Below, piece by piece: positions 1 through 7,011 of a stretch of 9,149 nucleotides of DNA. How positions within the stretch are numbered: position 1 is the stretch's first letter; every line of letters starts with the position of its first letter. Both the position numbers and the translations under genes were made by a program. The DNA is from Deltaproteobacteria bacterium (lineage in GTDB: Bacteria; Desulfobacterota; Desulfobacteria; Desulfobacterales; JAFDCJ01): contig JAFDDW010000046.1 in the NCBI GenBank assembly GCA_019310665.1, positions 1 through 9,149 on the forward strand, in the 5' to 3' direction. Below the pieces are notes generated by a model that was not told the origin of the DNA, searched no databases, and worked only from the letters and a program-made list of their open reading frames with translations.

Positions 1-100
1 GAAACTCACGCTAAGTTGTCATTTCATTGTTCTGATTTCTGGCCTCCCATACTGCCAGCGTCAACGACTTATACAAAAGACGGAGCGAAGCGACGCCATA
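1..100. other. Non-coding stretch at window edge, no gene supported
   Basis: No convincing gene is visible here. Frames 1 and 2 of the + strand stay open from the edge to about position 135 and 162, but they run into the repeat array below and have no recognisable protein character. On the - strand a short frame ends with TAG at 13-11 and is closed at 106-104, so it is under 32 codons. A MoxR-type ATPase gene often sits just upstream of DUF58 genes, but its end is not visible, so it is either absent or outside the window. The stretch could be part of a dispersed intergenic repeat; that is a guess. Confidence 0.4.
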
Positions 101-179
101 ATTTTAGGCATTTTAGGCACTTTAGTGCACTTTAGGCATTTCTTTTCTCAGGCACTTTAGTGCATTTTAGGCATTTCTT
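101..179. repeat. Degenerate TTTAGGCA array with a 29-bp direct repeat
   Basis: Variants of TTTAGGCA and TTTAGTGCA follow one another. Within the array a 29-bp unit occurs at 116-144 and 151-179, a period of 35 bp, with a single C/T difference (130 versus 165). Each copy holds the small dyad GCACT-TT-AGTGC (117-128 and 152-163). It ends about 70 bp before the DUF58 start. It could be a neutral satellite or a pair of operator-like sites; the sequence alone cannot decide. Confidence 0.8.
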
Positions 180-247
180 AACTTGTATACAGAGTACTTA
201 AACCCATTTAAAGTCACTGAACGCACAAATTGCAATGGGTTGTAGCT

Positions 248-1615
248 ATGAGGTTCGTACCTACAAATAAACTCTTATTCTGGTTCGGGGTTGTTTTCCT
301 GCCGGTGTCGATATTAATTGCTTTGGTTCCTGAAACCACCGGACCCGGGATAGGATTGGCAGTTGGGCTGGTTCTTGTTGGTATCATCGACGCCGCCGTT
401 TCCAGAAACAGACTGGACGGCATCCGCGTAACGATGCCGGAGGTGGTGCGTCTTTCGGCGGGGCGGGAGGGTGAGCTAACGCTTACCATTGAAAATGAGG
501 ATATGAAAGTTAAGCGTTTAAGGCTCGGTTTGACCTTTCCCAGAGAAATTTATTCATCCGAACATGACCGCGTAACAGATTTGCCCGATGAAACAGCAAG
601 CTCTTATATCGTCTGGCCCTTTAAAGCCTTGAAACAGGGGTTGTATTTGCTGCAAAATTGTTACCTGGAAACGCCTTCCGGGCTTGGATTTTGGTCCTTG
701 CGTCGGGCCGAAGCGCTAGGGTCCCAAATTCGGGTTTATCCGGATCTTCTCAGGGAACGTAAGAAGCTATCCGGCCTGTTTTTAAACCGGGGCATTGGAA
801 TTCACGCCCAGCGCCAGGTGGGAAAAGGCAGGGAATTCGAACAGTTGCGAGAATATCTTCCAGGGGACAGCTATGAAGATATCCACTGGAAAGCCACTGC
901 CAGACGCGGTATGCCGGTTACCAAAGTCTATCAAATTGAACGAACCCAGCAAATCTATGTCATCATAGACGGATCCCGTCTGAGTGCCAGAAATTCAGAC
1001 CCACTGGGCATTAATTCCAACAATGAACCAGGCGCTAATACACACGACACCACTATCATGGAGCGCTTCGCCGCCGCCGCCCTGGTTATGGGAATGGCCG
1101 CAGACCGGCAGGGGGACGTTTTCGGTTTGCTGGCATTTGACGATCGGGTAAGAAAATTTGTACGGGCTAAAAACGGCAGAGCGCACTATGATGTTTGTCG
1201 GGACGCTCTTTATACCATGCAGGCGCAAAGTGTAACTCCGGATTTTGGGGAGCTGTTCAGCTTCATTGCAACTAAAATCAGGCGCCGCGCTCTGTTGATC
1301 ATATTAACCAATCTGGACGATCCTGTGCTGGCAGAGAGCTTTACCGCCCATATCGATTTAATCAGCCGGCAGCATCTGGTATTGGTCAACATGCTGAAGC
1401 CCGCGGGTGCAGACCCGATTTTTTCAGGTCCTTCGGTAAACACTGTTGATGACATCTACAAAAAGCTGGGCGGACATATTTTATGGCGACATCTGCGTGA
1501 GATTGAAAAATTTCTCCAGCGCCGCGGTATTGGCTTCTACCTGTTGGAAAACGAGAATTTGTGTACCGATCTTGTGACTAAATATTTATCCATTAAGAGA
1601 AGGCAAATATTGTAG
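248..1615 (+). CDS. DUF58-domain membrane-anchored protein (vWA-like)
   Basis: A 455-aa protein of the DUF58 family. Two hydrophobic segments near the N-terminus (about residues 8-27 and 33-51) are followed by a large soluble region. The family signature is clear: GREFEQLREYLPGD from residue 194, then an IHWKATAR segment. The vWA-like fold begins with IIDGSR, D241 being the first MIDAS position. The consensus DxSxS reads DGSRL here, so the third metal ligand is missing, as in some long DUF58 proteins. DUF58 proteins often accompany MoxR ATPases and membrane proteins; their biochemical role is poorly defined. I chose ATG 248 (MRFVPTNK...) over the in-frame TTG at 230, because hydrophobic sequence typical of the family starts directly after it. 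Neither start has a good Shine-Dalgarno; GGG at 237-239 is the nearest. The downstream spoIIM and RDD genes suggest one functional module. Confidence 0.88.
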   Translation: MRFVPTNKLLFWFGVVFLPVSILIALVPETTGPGIGLAVGLVLVGIIDAAVSRNRLDGIRVTMPEVVRLSAGREGELTLTIENEDMKVKRLRLGLTFPREIYSSEHDRVTDLPDETASSYIVWPFKALKQGLYLLQNCYLETPSGLGFWSLRRAEALGSQIRVYPDLLRERKKLSGLFLNRGIGIHAQRQVGKGREFEQLREYLPGDSYEDIHWKATARRGMPVTKVYQIERTQQIYVIIDGSRLSARNSDPLGINSNNEPGANTHDTTIMERFAAAALVMGMAADRQGDVFGLLAFDDRVRKFVRAKNGRAHYDVCRDALYTMQAQSVTPDFGELFSFIATKIRRRALLIILTNLDDPVLAESFTAHIDLISRQHLVLVNMLKPAGADPIFSGPSVNTVDDIYKKLGGHILWRHLREIEKFLQRRGIGFYLLENENLCTDLVTKYLSIKRRQIL

Positions 1616-1632
1616 ATATTTTTAGTAGGTTT

Positions 1633-1718
1633 GCCGGTTAATCCGTTTGCCCGTCAGCCGGTTAAAAAAAAGGAAATTTTCGTTCTTAACGGGCCAACGG
1701 GCTAACGGGCCAACGGGC
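1633..1718 (+). repeat. Long imperfect hairpin formed by opposed octamer arrays
   Basis: Four degenerate 8-bp units of the type GCCCGTTA (1633-1664) face the AACGGGCY array that starts at 1688. Pairing 1633-1665 with 1686-1718 by hand gives 26 of 33 positions paired, one of them G-U. The 20-nt loop (1666-1685) is A-rich. The structure lies wholly between the DUF58 stop and the spoIIM start. It could attenuate or process the transcript, or protect the upstream message. It is not a classical terminator, because no T-run follows the 3' arm. Confidence 0.65.
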
Positions 1719-1751
1719 TAACGGGCTAACGGGCCAACGGGCCAACGGGCC
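1688..1751. repeat. Octanucleotide tandem repeat, 8 copies of AACGGGCY
   Basis: Eight uninterrupted 8-bp units, AACGGGCC or AACGGGCT, in the order C,T,C,T,T,C,C,C for the last base. The array ends 17 bp before the spoIIM ATG, so changes in copy number would alter spacing and RNA structure but not the reading frame. A simple-sequence tract like this is a candidate for slippage and length variation between strains. Confidence 0.95.
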
Positions 1752-1768
1752 CACAGGATAACGGCTGT

Positions 1769-2785
1769 ATGATCATCGATTTGCAAAAATTTATCACCGA
1801 GGAAAGACCTTATTGGAATGAGCTCGAATCCGTTCTGGACAGACTCGAAAAGCGACCGGAACTCAAGTTGAGCCTATCACGGCTTGAACGCTTTCATTAT
1901 TTGTATCAGCGCACATCCGGAAGCCTGGCAAAGATCAAAACCTTTGCCTCCGAGCCAAACACGCGGACTTTTCTCGAATCACTGGTAGCAAGGGCTTACG
2001 GCGAGATTCACGAAACCCGGGAGCGGCCCCATCGACTCGCACCGCTGCACTGGTTTTTCGTGACCTTTCCGCAGACTTTTCGCAAACATGTTCATGCTTT
2101 TTGGATCTGTCTGGCAGCCATGCTCGTGGGAAGTGCCTTTGGCGGCTTTGTTATCATTGCCGATCCGGCGTCCAAAGACGTTCTGTTGCCTTTTGGGCAC
2201 CTGCAGGGGGATCCATCCGATCGGGTTGCCCGGGAAGAAACGGTGAATGAGGATCGACTGGCGGGTGCCAAAACCTCTTTTTCATCCCGTCTAATGACCC
2301 ATAATACAAAAGTTGCCATCTTTACTCTGGCATTGGGGCTGACCTGGGGAATCGGAACCCTGATTATGCTATTTTACAACGGGGTTATTTTAGGGGCGGT
2401 GGCACTGGATTATGTTTTAGCCGGAGAAACAACGTTTTTATTGGGCTGGTTGCTGCCGCACGGGGCGATAGAAATTCCGGCCATTATTTTGGCCGGGCAA
2501 TGCGGCCTGGTCCTGGCCGGTGCGCTTATCGGTTGGGGAAAACCGATTTCGTTGAAGATGAGGTTCCGGAAAATAAGCGCTGATTTGGTTACCCTGATAT
2601 TTGGCATCGCCGTGATGTTAACCTGGGCCGGCATCATTGAAGCTTTTTTTTCCCAGTATCATGAACCCGTTTTACCTTACGAAGTAAAGATCGGATTTGG
2701 CGTACTGGAGCTGATTCTGCTGGTGTTGTTTTTTACAAAATCGGGAAAAGGAGCTGGAAGCTCCAAGGCGCAGGGCTCAAGATGA
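1769..2785 (+). CDS. SpoIIM/DUF95-family integral membrane protein
   Basis: A 338-aa protein of the stage II sporulation protein M superfamily. An N-terminal soluble, charged helical part (residues 1-108) precedes about six membrane segments: roughly 110-131, 181-202, 205-228, 236-257, 271-293 and 306-323. The family motif is seen at residues 229-238 (LPHGAIEIPA), next to a small-residue-rich helix. A hydrophilic stretch of about 50 residues (132-180) separates the first two helices. In Bacillus SpoIIM acts with SpoIID and SpoIIP in engulfment. Most family members are in non-sporulating bacteria and archaea with unknown roles, and nothing here points to sporulation. The ATG at 1769 has a weak AGGA at 1755-1758. 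The stop overlaps the RDD start by 4 bp (ATGA), which implies translational coupling. A small hairpin (2750-2764) lies just before that overlap. Confidence 0.88.
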   Translation: MIIDLQKFITEERPYWNELESVLDRLEKRPELKLSLSRLERFHYLYQRTSGSLAKIKTFASEPNTRTFLESLVARAYGEIHETRERPHRLAPLHWFFVTFPQTFRKHVHAFWICLAAMLVGSAFGGFVIIADPASKDVLLPFGHLQGDPSDRVAREETVNEDRLAGAKTSFSSRLMTHNTKVAIFTLALGLTWGIGTLIMLFYNGVILGAVALDYVLAGETTFLLGWLLPHGAIEIPAIILAGQCGLVLAGALIGWGKPISLKMRFRKISADLVTLIFGIAVMLTWAGIIEAFFSQYHEPVLPYEVKIGFGVLELILLVLFFTKSGKGAGSSKAQGSR

Positions 2786-3558
2786 CTGTTGGACAAACAA
2801 ATACATTAACCATCAAGACCCCGGAAGGAATCGAGTTTTCCCTCCTGCTGGCCGGGCCTGTTACGCGGTTTCTGGCCTGGTCGGTTGATTTACTGGCCAT
2901 TCTGGCTGTTAACAAACTGCTAACATTGCTGTTGGGGATGATGGGGGTTATCAGTCGGGATCTGGCAGGGGCAGTCGGCATCCTGGGCTATTTTGTCGTG
3001 TCAATTGGTTATGGGATTGCCCTCGAATGGTACTGGCACGGGCAAACCCTTGGCAAACGCCTACTGCGGTTAAGAGTGAATGATGTCAACGGACTACAAC
3101 TGCAATTCAGTCAAATTGTGATTCGGAACCTGCTTCGGTTTATAGACAGTTTGCCGGCGCTCTATCTGGTTGGTGGTCTGGCATGCCTTGTTAACATACG
3201 GGCCCAGCGACTCGGCGATATTGTAGCCAACACCATTGTGGTATGGAATCCGCAAGTCGATGAGCCCGACCTGGACCAACTACTTGAAGGAAAGTATAAT
3301 TCTTTTCGTAACTATCCGCACCTGGAGGCACGTTTGCGACAGCATATTTCCCCCTCTGAAGCCCGGATTGCTTTGCAGGCCCTGGTGCGTCGGGATGAAC
3401 TTGAGCCCCGGTCACGCGTGACTTTTTTTGAAAATATTGCCGCCCACTTTAAATCCATCGTAACATTTCCTGCCGAAGCCATCGAGGGCATATCCGATGA
3501 GCAGTATATCCGTAATGTCGTGGATGCGCTGTACCGGACAAATGGGTTAAAAGGTTAA
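2782..3558 (+). CDS. RDD-family membrane protein
   Basis: A 258-aa protein with an RDD domain at residues about 20-155. The characteristic Arg and Asp occur in RFLAWSVDLL (R29, D36). The loop motif GQTLGKRLLRLRV follows at 87-99, then IRNLLRFID (114-122) and RLGDIVANTIVV (143-154). Three membrane segments are predicted at about 30-56, 62-82 and 124-140. The last 100 residues are soluble and charged, with no motif I recognise. RDD proteins are a broad family with few assigned functions; some have been linked to ion transport. Close coupling to the SpoIIM-family gene (4-bp overlap) and the DUF58 gene two positions upstream suggest a common membrane complex, which is inference. Confidence 0.88.
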   Translation: MTVGQTNTLTIKTPEGIEFSLLLAGPVTRFLAWSVDLLAILAVNKLLTLLLGMMGVISRDLAGAVGILGYFVVSIGYGIALEWYWHGQTLGKRLLRLRVNDVNGLQLQFSQIVIRNLLRFIDSLPALYLVGGLACLVNIRAQRLGDIVANTIVVWNPQVDEPDLDQLLEGKYNSFRNYPHLEARLRQHISPSEARIALQALVRRDELEPRSRVTFFENIAAHFKSIVTFPAEAIEGISDEQYIRNVVDALYRTNGLKG

Positions 3559-3646
3559 AAAACGAAGAGTTTCCTTGAAATCCTGTCTCCAAATCTGCTA
3601 TCTATAGTTCAAAATTTCGTAATTTCTACAATTTAAGGAGGGAACC

Positions 3647-4069
3647 ATGCGCAAGTCAGCCATAAATTTGGCCTGCCTTTTTATAGCCCTGGTTATTTTT
3701 AGTCTAATCGGGTGTGCCGGTGGAACACGGGGCAAGCTAAAAAGAGTACAACAACCCACAGAGAATGGTCTTCACCAGGACTGGAAAGAGTATACAGTTT
3801 ATTATCGGCGCAACCTGGCCTTTATTTACAAAATTAAAAATGATCGCAAAATTATTCTGAATAATTCCTGGGTTAAAGTTTCATCCGAGGATATGATGGC
3901 AAAAAGCAAAATTCTGGATTCCACCTGGGTCAAGGAAATTTTAGGACAAAATGATGAGCTCTACGGCTATTTGGTCCACCGCTATCGAGACATGGCCTAT
4001 GTCGGAATACTCGATGAAAACACCGTAGAGTTAAGCTATACTTATGTCCGGACTTCAGGGGGCCGTTGA
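3647..4069 (+). CDS. Small predicted lipoprotein, unknown function
   Basis: A 140-aa protein with a classical lipoprotein signal: basic MRKS, hydrophobic core (residues 6-20), and a lipobox L20-I21-G22-C23. Position +2 after the cysteine is Ala, so the Lol rule would send it to the outer membrane if the host is Gram-negative. The mature part is about 118 residues, rich in Tyr, Lys and Asp, with no family I recognise; the alternating pattern YTVYYRRN, NNSWVKVS and VELSYTYVR suggests beta strands. The start is well supported: AAGGAGG at 3635-3641 lies 5 bases before ATG. The stop TGA shares one base with the der ATG (TGATG), so the two are very likely cotranslated. Linkage of a lipoprotein to a ribosome-assembly GTPase is probably an operon arrangement, not a functional partnership. 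Confidence 0.8.
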   Translation: MRKSAINLACLFIALVIFSLIGCAGGTRGKLKRVQQPTENGLHQDWKEYTVYYRRNLAFIYKIKNDRKIILNNSWVKVSSEDMMAKSKILDSTWVKEILGQNDELYGYLVHRYRDMAYVGILDENTVELSYTYVRTSGGR

Positions 4070-5397
4070 TGAAACCGATCGTTGCCATAGTGGGTCGGCC
4101 CAATGTGGGCAAATCAACGTTGTTTAACCGCATTACCCATACCAAAGATGCACTGGTGGATGATTTCCCGGGTGTTACCCGGGACCGGCATTACGGGGAT
4201 GCAAATTGGGATGACGTTGAATTTACCCTGGTGGACACCGGCGGGTTTACCGAAGGAGACGATCTTGCAGATGCGGTCCGGTTTCAGGTGCACCAGGCCA
4301 TTGCGGATGCCGATGTGATCATGTTGCTGCTCGACGGCAAGGAGGGGATCTCCCCCTTTGATAAGGATATCATCAATCTGTTACGCAGCGTTGAAAAACC
4401 GATTTTCCATGTGGTCAATAAAATAGATGGTGCCGAGCAGGAGATTTATCTCTCAGAATTTTATCAATTGGGGCTGGAAACACTTTATCCCTTGTCTGCT
4501 GAGCATCGCTACGGCCTTACGGATCTTCTTGACGAGATGGTCAATGTCATCTCCGGTTTGGCCACAGCGCCCCACGAAGAAGCGGCCGGAGAGATGATCC
4601 GCCTGGCGGTTGTGGGCCGGCCGAATGTGGGTAAATCATCCTTGATTAACTGGGTCCTGGGCGAAAATCGTTTACTGGTCAGCAATATCCCCGGTACCAC
4701 GCGGGATGCCATAGATTCGGTTTGCAAACTGAACGGGAAATCCTACCTTCTGGTTGACACTGCCGGCATTCGTCGCAAAGGCAAGGTGTCCCGGAAACTT
4801 GAAAAGTTTTCCATCATCAAGGCCTTAAGAAGCCTGGAACGCTGCGATGTGGCGCTCATTGTCATGGATGCGGCCGAAGGGGTTACCGACCAGGATATCA
4901 GCATTGCCGGTTATGCTTATGATCGGGGATGCGGCTGTGTATTCCTGTTGAACAAGTGGGATCTGGTGGAAAAAGATAGCAATACGGTCAAAGCGTATTA
5001 TGAGCGGTTGCGAGACCAGGCCAAATTTCTCAGCTTTGCGCCGGCCATGACAATTTCAGCCTTAACCGGCCAGCGGATTACGAAAACGTTCAAATTGGTG
5101 GATGAGGTTTATAGTCAGTATGTGCATCGTATTGCGACCGGTCAGTTGAATAGAATACTGGGCAAGGCCATCGAGAAAAATGCCCCTTCAATGCATCGTG
5201 GAAAACAAATAAAGTTTTACTACGCGGCTCAGATATCCACCAGACCGCCTACCATCGTTTGCTTTGTCAACTATCCGCAGGCGATTCATTTTTCCTATAA
5301 ACGCTATCTGATCAACCAGCTGCGGGAAGAAAGCGGTTTGGACAAAACACCGATTTGGATGATTTTCCGACAAAGGGAAGGGAGGAAGAAAAGATGA
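4069..5397 (+). CDS. der: Ribosome biogenesis GTPase Der (EngA)
   Basis: A 442-aa protein with the tandem GTPase layout unique to Der/EngA. Domain 1: GRPNVGKS at residues 9-16, a G2 Thr in GVTRDR, DTGG, NKID and SAEH. Domain 2: GRPNVGKS at 183-190, TTRDA, DTAGIRRKGKV, NKWD and SAL. A C-terminal KH-like domain follows, ending in a basic tail (RQREGRKKR). Der binds the 50S subunit and is generally essential for its late assembly; it acts in the cytoplasm. The size matches the compact form of the family; E. coli Der is longer. I chose ATG 4069 over the adjacent TTG 4066, since MKPIVAIVGRPN is the expected N-terminus and a G-rich stretch (AGGGGG, 4057-4062) sits 6 bases upstream. The preceding lipoprotein stop overlaps it by one base, implying coupling. 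Confidence 0.97.
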   Translation: MKPIVAIVGRPNVGKSTLFNRITHTKDALVDDFPGVTRDRHYGDANWDDVEFTLVDTGGFTEGDDLADAVRFQVHQAIADADVIMLLLDGKEGISPFDKDIINLLRSVEKPIFHVVNKIDGAEQEIYLSEFYQLGLETLYPLSAEHRYGLTDLLDEMVNVISGLATAPHEEAAGEMIRLAVVGRPNVGKSSLINWVLGENRLLVSNIPGTTRDAIDSVCKLNGKSYLLVDTAGIRRKGKVSRKLEKFSIIKALRSLERCDVALIVMDAAEGVTDQDISIAGYAYDRGCGCVFLLNKWDLVEKDSNTVKAYYERLRDQAKFLSFAPAMTISALTGQRITKTFKLVDEVYSQYVHRIATGQLNRILGKAIEKNAPSMHRGKQIKFYYAAQISTRPPTIVCFVNYPQAIHFSYKRYLINQLREESGLDKTPIWMIFRQREGRKKR

Positions 5398-5430
5398 TTC
5401 GGAAGGTGGAATTATTTTGAAGTGGGAAAT

Positions 5431-5451
5431 CGGAATGCGGAAGTCGGAAAA
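5431..5451. repeat. Short 7-bp CGGAA-type repeat after der
   Basis: CGGAATG, CGGAAGT and CGGAAAA follow each other with a 7-bp period. A further isolated TCGGAA lies at 5399-5404. It is a short degenerate purine-rich array between der and rarA with no obvious signal in it. Confidence 0.6.
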
Positions 5452-5503
5452 AAAGATGATGATAGCAATTCAACAAAGATTTAAATTCATGGCATAACAC
5501 CCA

Positions 5504-5574
5504 ACGACCACAGGGAAACAGTGTGGTTGTACCCGTTTGCCGGTGGCAAACAACATTTTAATTCCGAAGGAATT
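5504..5574 (+). promoter_or_regulatory. Three consecutive hairpins in the rarA leader
   Basis: Hairpin 1: 5504-5512 pairs with 5522-5530, a 9-bp stem with one G-U pair and a 9-nt loop. Hairpin 2: GTTTGCC (5535-5541) pairs perfectly with GGCAAAC (5545-5551) around GGT. Hairpin 3: AATTCC (5560-5565) pairs with GGAATT (5569-5574) around GAA, and takes in part of the Shine-Dalgarno AAGGAA (5567-5572) of rarA. Only a broken T-tract (ATTTTAATT) follows hairpin 2, so termination would be weak. The set could serve as partial terminator of der, or as a folded leader that limits rarA translation. Confidence 0.5.
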
Positions 5575-5579
5575 TAAAT

Positions 5580-6956
5580 ATGGACATCTTCGATTATCAT
5601 GCCCAAAAAGCGACAGCCGCATCCCGGCCTATAGCGGAACGGATGAGGCCGAGGAGCCTGGATGAGTTTGTCGGCCAAGTGCATGTGGTGGGAGAGGACA
5701 GCATCGTTCGCAATGCCATTGAGCAGGATCGAATTTTTTCCATGATTCTCTGGGGTCCGCCGGGTTGCGGCAAAACCACCTTAGCCAGAATTATTGCGGC
5801 CGAAACCCGTTCCTTCTATGTTCACTTTTCGGCGGTGCTCTCCGGGGTTAAAGAGATACGCGGGGTGATTGCCGAGGCTCAAAATCAGCAAAAGCTTTAT
5901 CGCAAACAAACGATTTTGTTCGTCGATGAAATCCACCGCTTTAACAAATCCCAGCAGGATGCATTTTTGCATCATGTCGAAAGCGGGTTGATCACATTGA
6001 TCGGTGCCACCACTGAAAACCCTTCTTTTGAAGTGATCTCTCCGTTGCTGTCCAGATGTCGGGTAATTACCTTGAAAATGCTCACCTCCGATGATATCGG
6101 CGTCATCATTAATCAGGCCATAAAAGATCCGGACCGGGGGCTGGGTGGTTTGAATCTTGTGCTCGCGGCAGATGCGCTCTCTTATCTAATCGGAGTCGCC
6201 GACGGCGATGCCAGAATGGCTCTAAACAGTCTTGAAGTTGTTGCATCTTTGCTGGAAAACAAAAGGGATCCTTCTGAAAAGGATGAATCACTCTTAATTT
6301 CGATAAAAGATCTCGAGAATGCCTTACAGAAAAAGGCCCTTGTATATGATAAATCCGGTGAAGCGCATTACAACATCATATCTGCGTTTCATAAAAGCAT
6401 GCGGGGCAGTGATCCGGACGCTGCTCTGTACTGGCTTGAAAGGATGCTTGCCGCCGGTGAAGATCCCCTCTACATTGCCCGCCGAATGGTTCGCTTTGCT
6501 TCCGAAGATATCGGTAATGCCGAACCGCAGGCACTGACGATTGCCATGAGTGCCATGCAGGCCTTTCAATTTTTAGGGCATCCTGAGGGGGAGCTGGCAC
6601 TGGCTCAGGCGGCTGTGTTTTTGGCAACGGCGCCCAAAAGCAACAGTATCTATTCAGGCTATGGGAAGGTGCAGGCAGTTGTTCGCAAGACCGGTTCTTT
6701 GCCGGTTCCGCTTCACATCCGCAATGCGCCGACCCGGCTGATGAAAAATCTCGGCTACGGCCAAGACTACAAATATGCCCATAACCACAAAGATGCATTC
6801 GTGCCGCAGGATTATCTGCCTGAAGAACTCCAAGGCCAGTTTTATTACACTCCCAGCGAACGAGGCCATGAGAAGATCATCAAACAGCGGTTGGATAAAT
6901 GGAGAAGCCTAAGGGATAAACATCGGGAAACCTCAATAAATGATGAGAAGGATTAG
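5580..6956 (+). CDS. rarA: Replication-associated recombination protein RarA (MgsA)
   Basis: A 458-aa AAA+ ATPase of the RarA/MgsA/WRNIP1 family, close to the usual length of about 440-450. Walker A is GPPGCGKT at residues 59-66. Walker B is ILFVDE at 112-117, followed by the family-typical IHRFNKSQQDAFL. Sensor 1 lies in GATTENPSFEV (142-152), with SPLLSRC after it. The C-terminal MgsA-type part is recognisable by ALAQAAVFLATAPKS, NAPT and GYGQDYKYAHNH, which form the tetramerisation domain. RarA works at stalled replication forks with SSB and the clamp loader and opens duplex ends; it is cytoplasmic and not essential. ATG 5580 is supported by AAGGAA 7 bases upstream. The gene lies 182 bp after der and may be transcribed from there or from a weak local promoter. 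No clear terminator follows. Confidence 0.96.
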   Translation: MDIFDYHAQKATAASRPIAERMRPRSLDEFVGQVHVVGEDSIVRNAIEQDRIFSMILWGPPGCGKTTLARIIAAETRSFYVHFSAVLSGVKEIRGVIAEAQNQQKLYRKQTILFVDEIHRFNKSQQDAFLHHVESGLITLIGATTENPSFEVISPLLSRCRVITLKMLTSDDIGVIINQAIKDPDRGLGGLNLVLAADALSYLIGVADGDARMALNSLEVVASLLENKRDPSEKDESLLISIKDLENALQKKALVYDKSGEAHYNIISAFHKSMRGSDPDAALYWLERMLAAGEDPLYIARRMVRFASEDIGNAEPQALTIAMSAMQAFQFLGHPEGELALAQAAVFLATAPKSNSIYSGYGKVQAVVRKTGSLPVPLHIRNAPTRLMKNLGYGQDYKYAHNHKDAFVPQDYLPEELQGQFYYTPSERGHEKIIKQRLDKWRSLRDKHRETSINDEKD

Positions 6957-7011
6957 CATAGCCAGTGGAGCAAGGTTTATGCTGCGATACGGCACAACCG
7001 CGGTAAATGTT

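Noticed and set aside
101..179. CRISPR-like interpretation of the repeats at the window start
   Set aside because: The units are degenerate, only two copies of the 29-bp unit exist with a 6-bp gap between them, and there are no spacers.
183..212. Possible DUF58 promoter: TTGTAT (183-188), then TTTAAA (207-212) after an 18-bp gap, next to the palindrome TGTATACA (184-191)
   Set aside because: The -35 matches only three of six positions and the AT-rich surroundings make chance matches likely.
230..247. TTG at 230 as start of the DUF58 gene
   Set aside because: It adds six residues (LQWVVA) with no ribosome site; ATG 248 begins directly at the family-like N-terminus.
1769..2785. Sporulation function for the SpoIIM-family gene
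   Set aside because: The superfamily is widespread in non-sporulating bacteria and archaea, and no other sporulation gene is in the window.
3575..3608. TTGAAA followed by TATAGT as a promoter of the lipoprotein gene
   Set aside because: The gap between the boxes is 22 bp, too long for a sigma70 promoter; no better pair was seen.
4066..4068. TTG at 4066 as start of der
   Set aside because: The adjacent ATG at 4069 gives the expected MKPIVAIVGRPN start and fits the spacing to the G-rich site.
5394..5420. Tiny frame starting in the der stop region (MIRKVELF)
   Set aside because: Only eight residues and made of CGGAA-like repeat sequence; no sign of coding.
5469..5498. TTCAAC - 18 bp - CATAAC as a rarA promoter
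   Set aside because: Three and four matches of six only; too weak to call.
6955..6983. AGCATA / TATGCT inverted repeat after rarA as terminator
   Set aside because: Six AT-rich base pairs with a 17-nt loop and no T-run after it.
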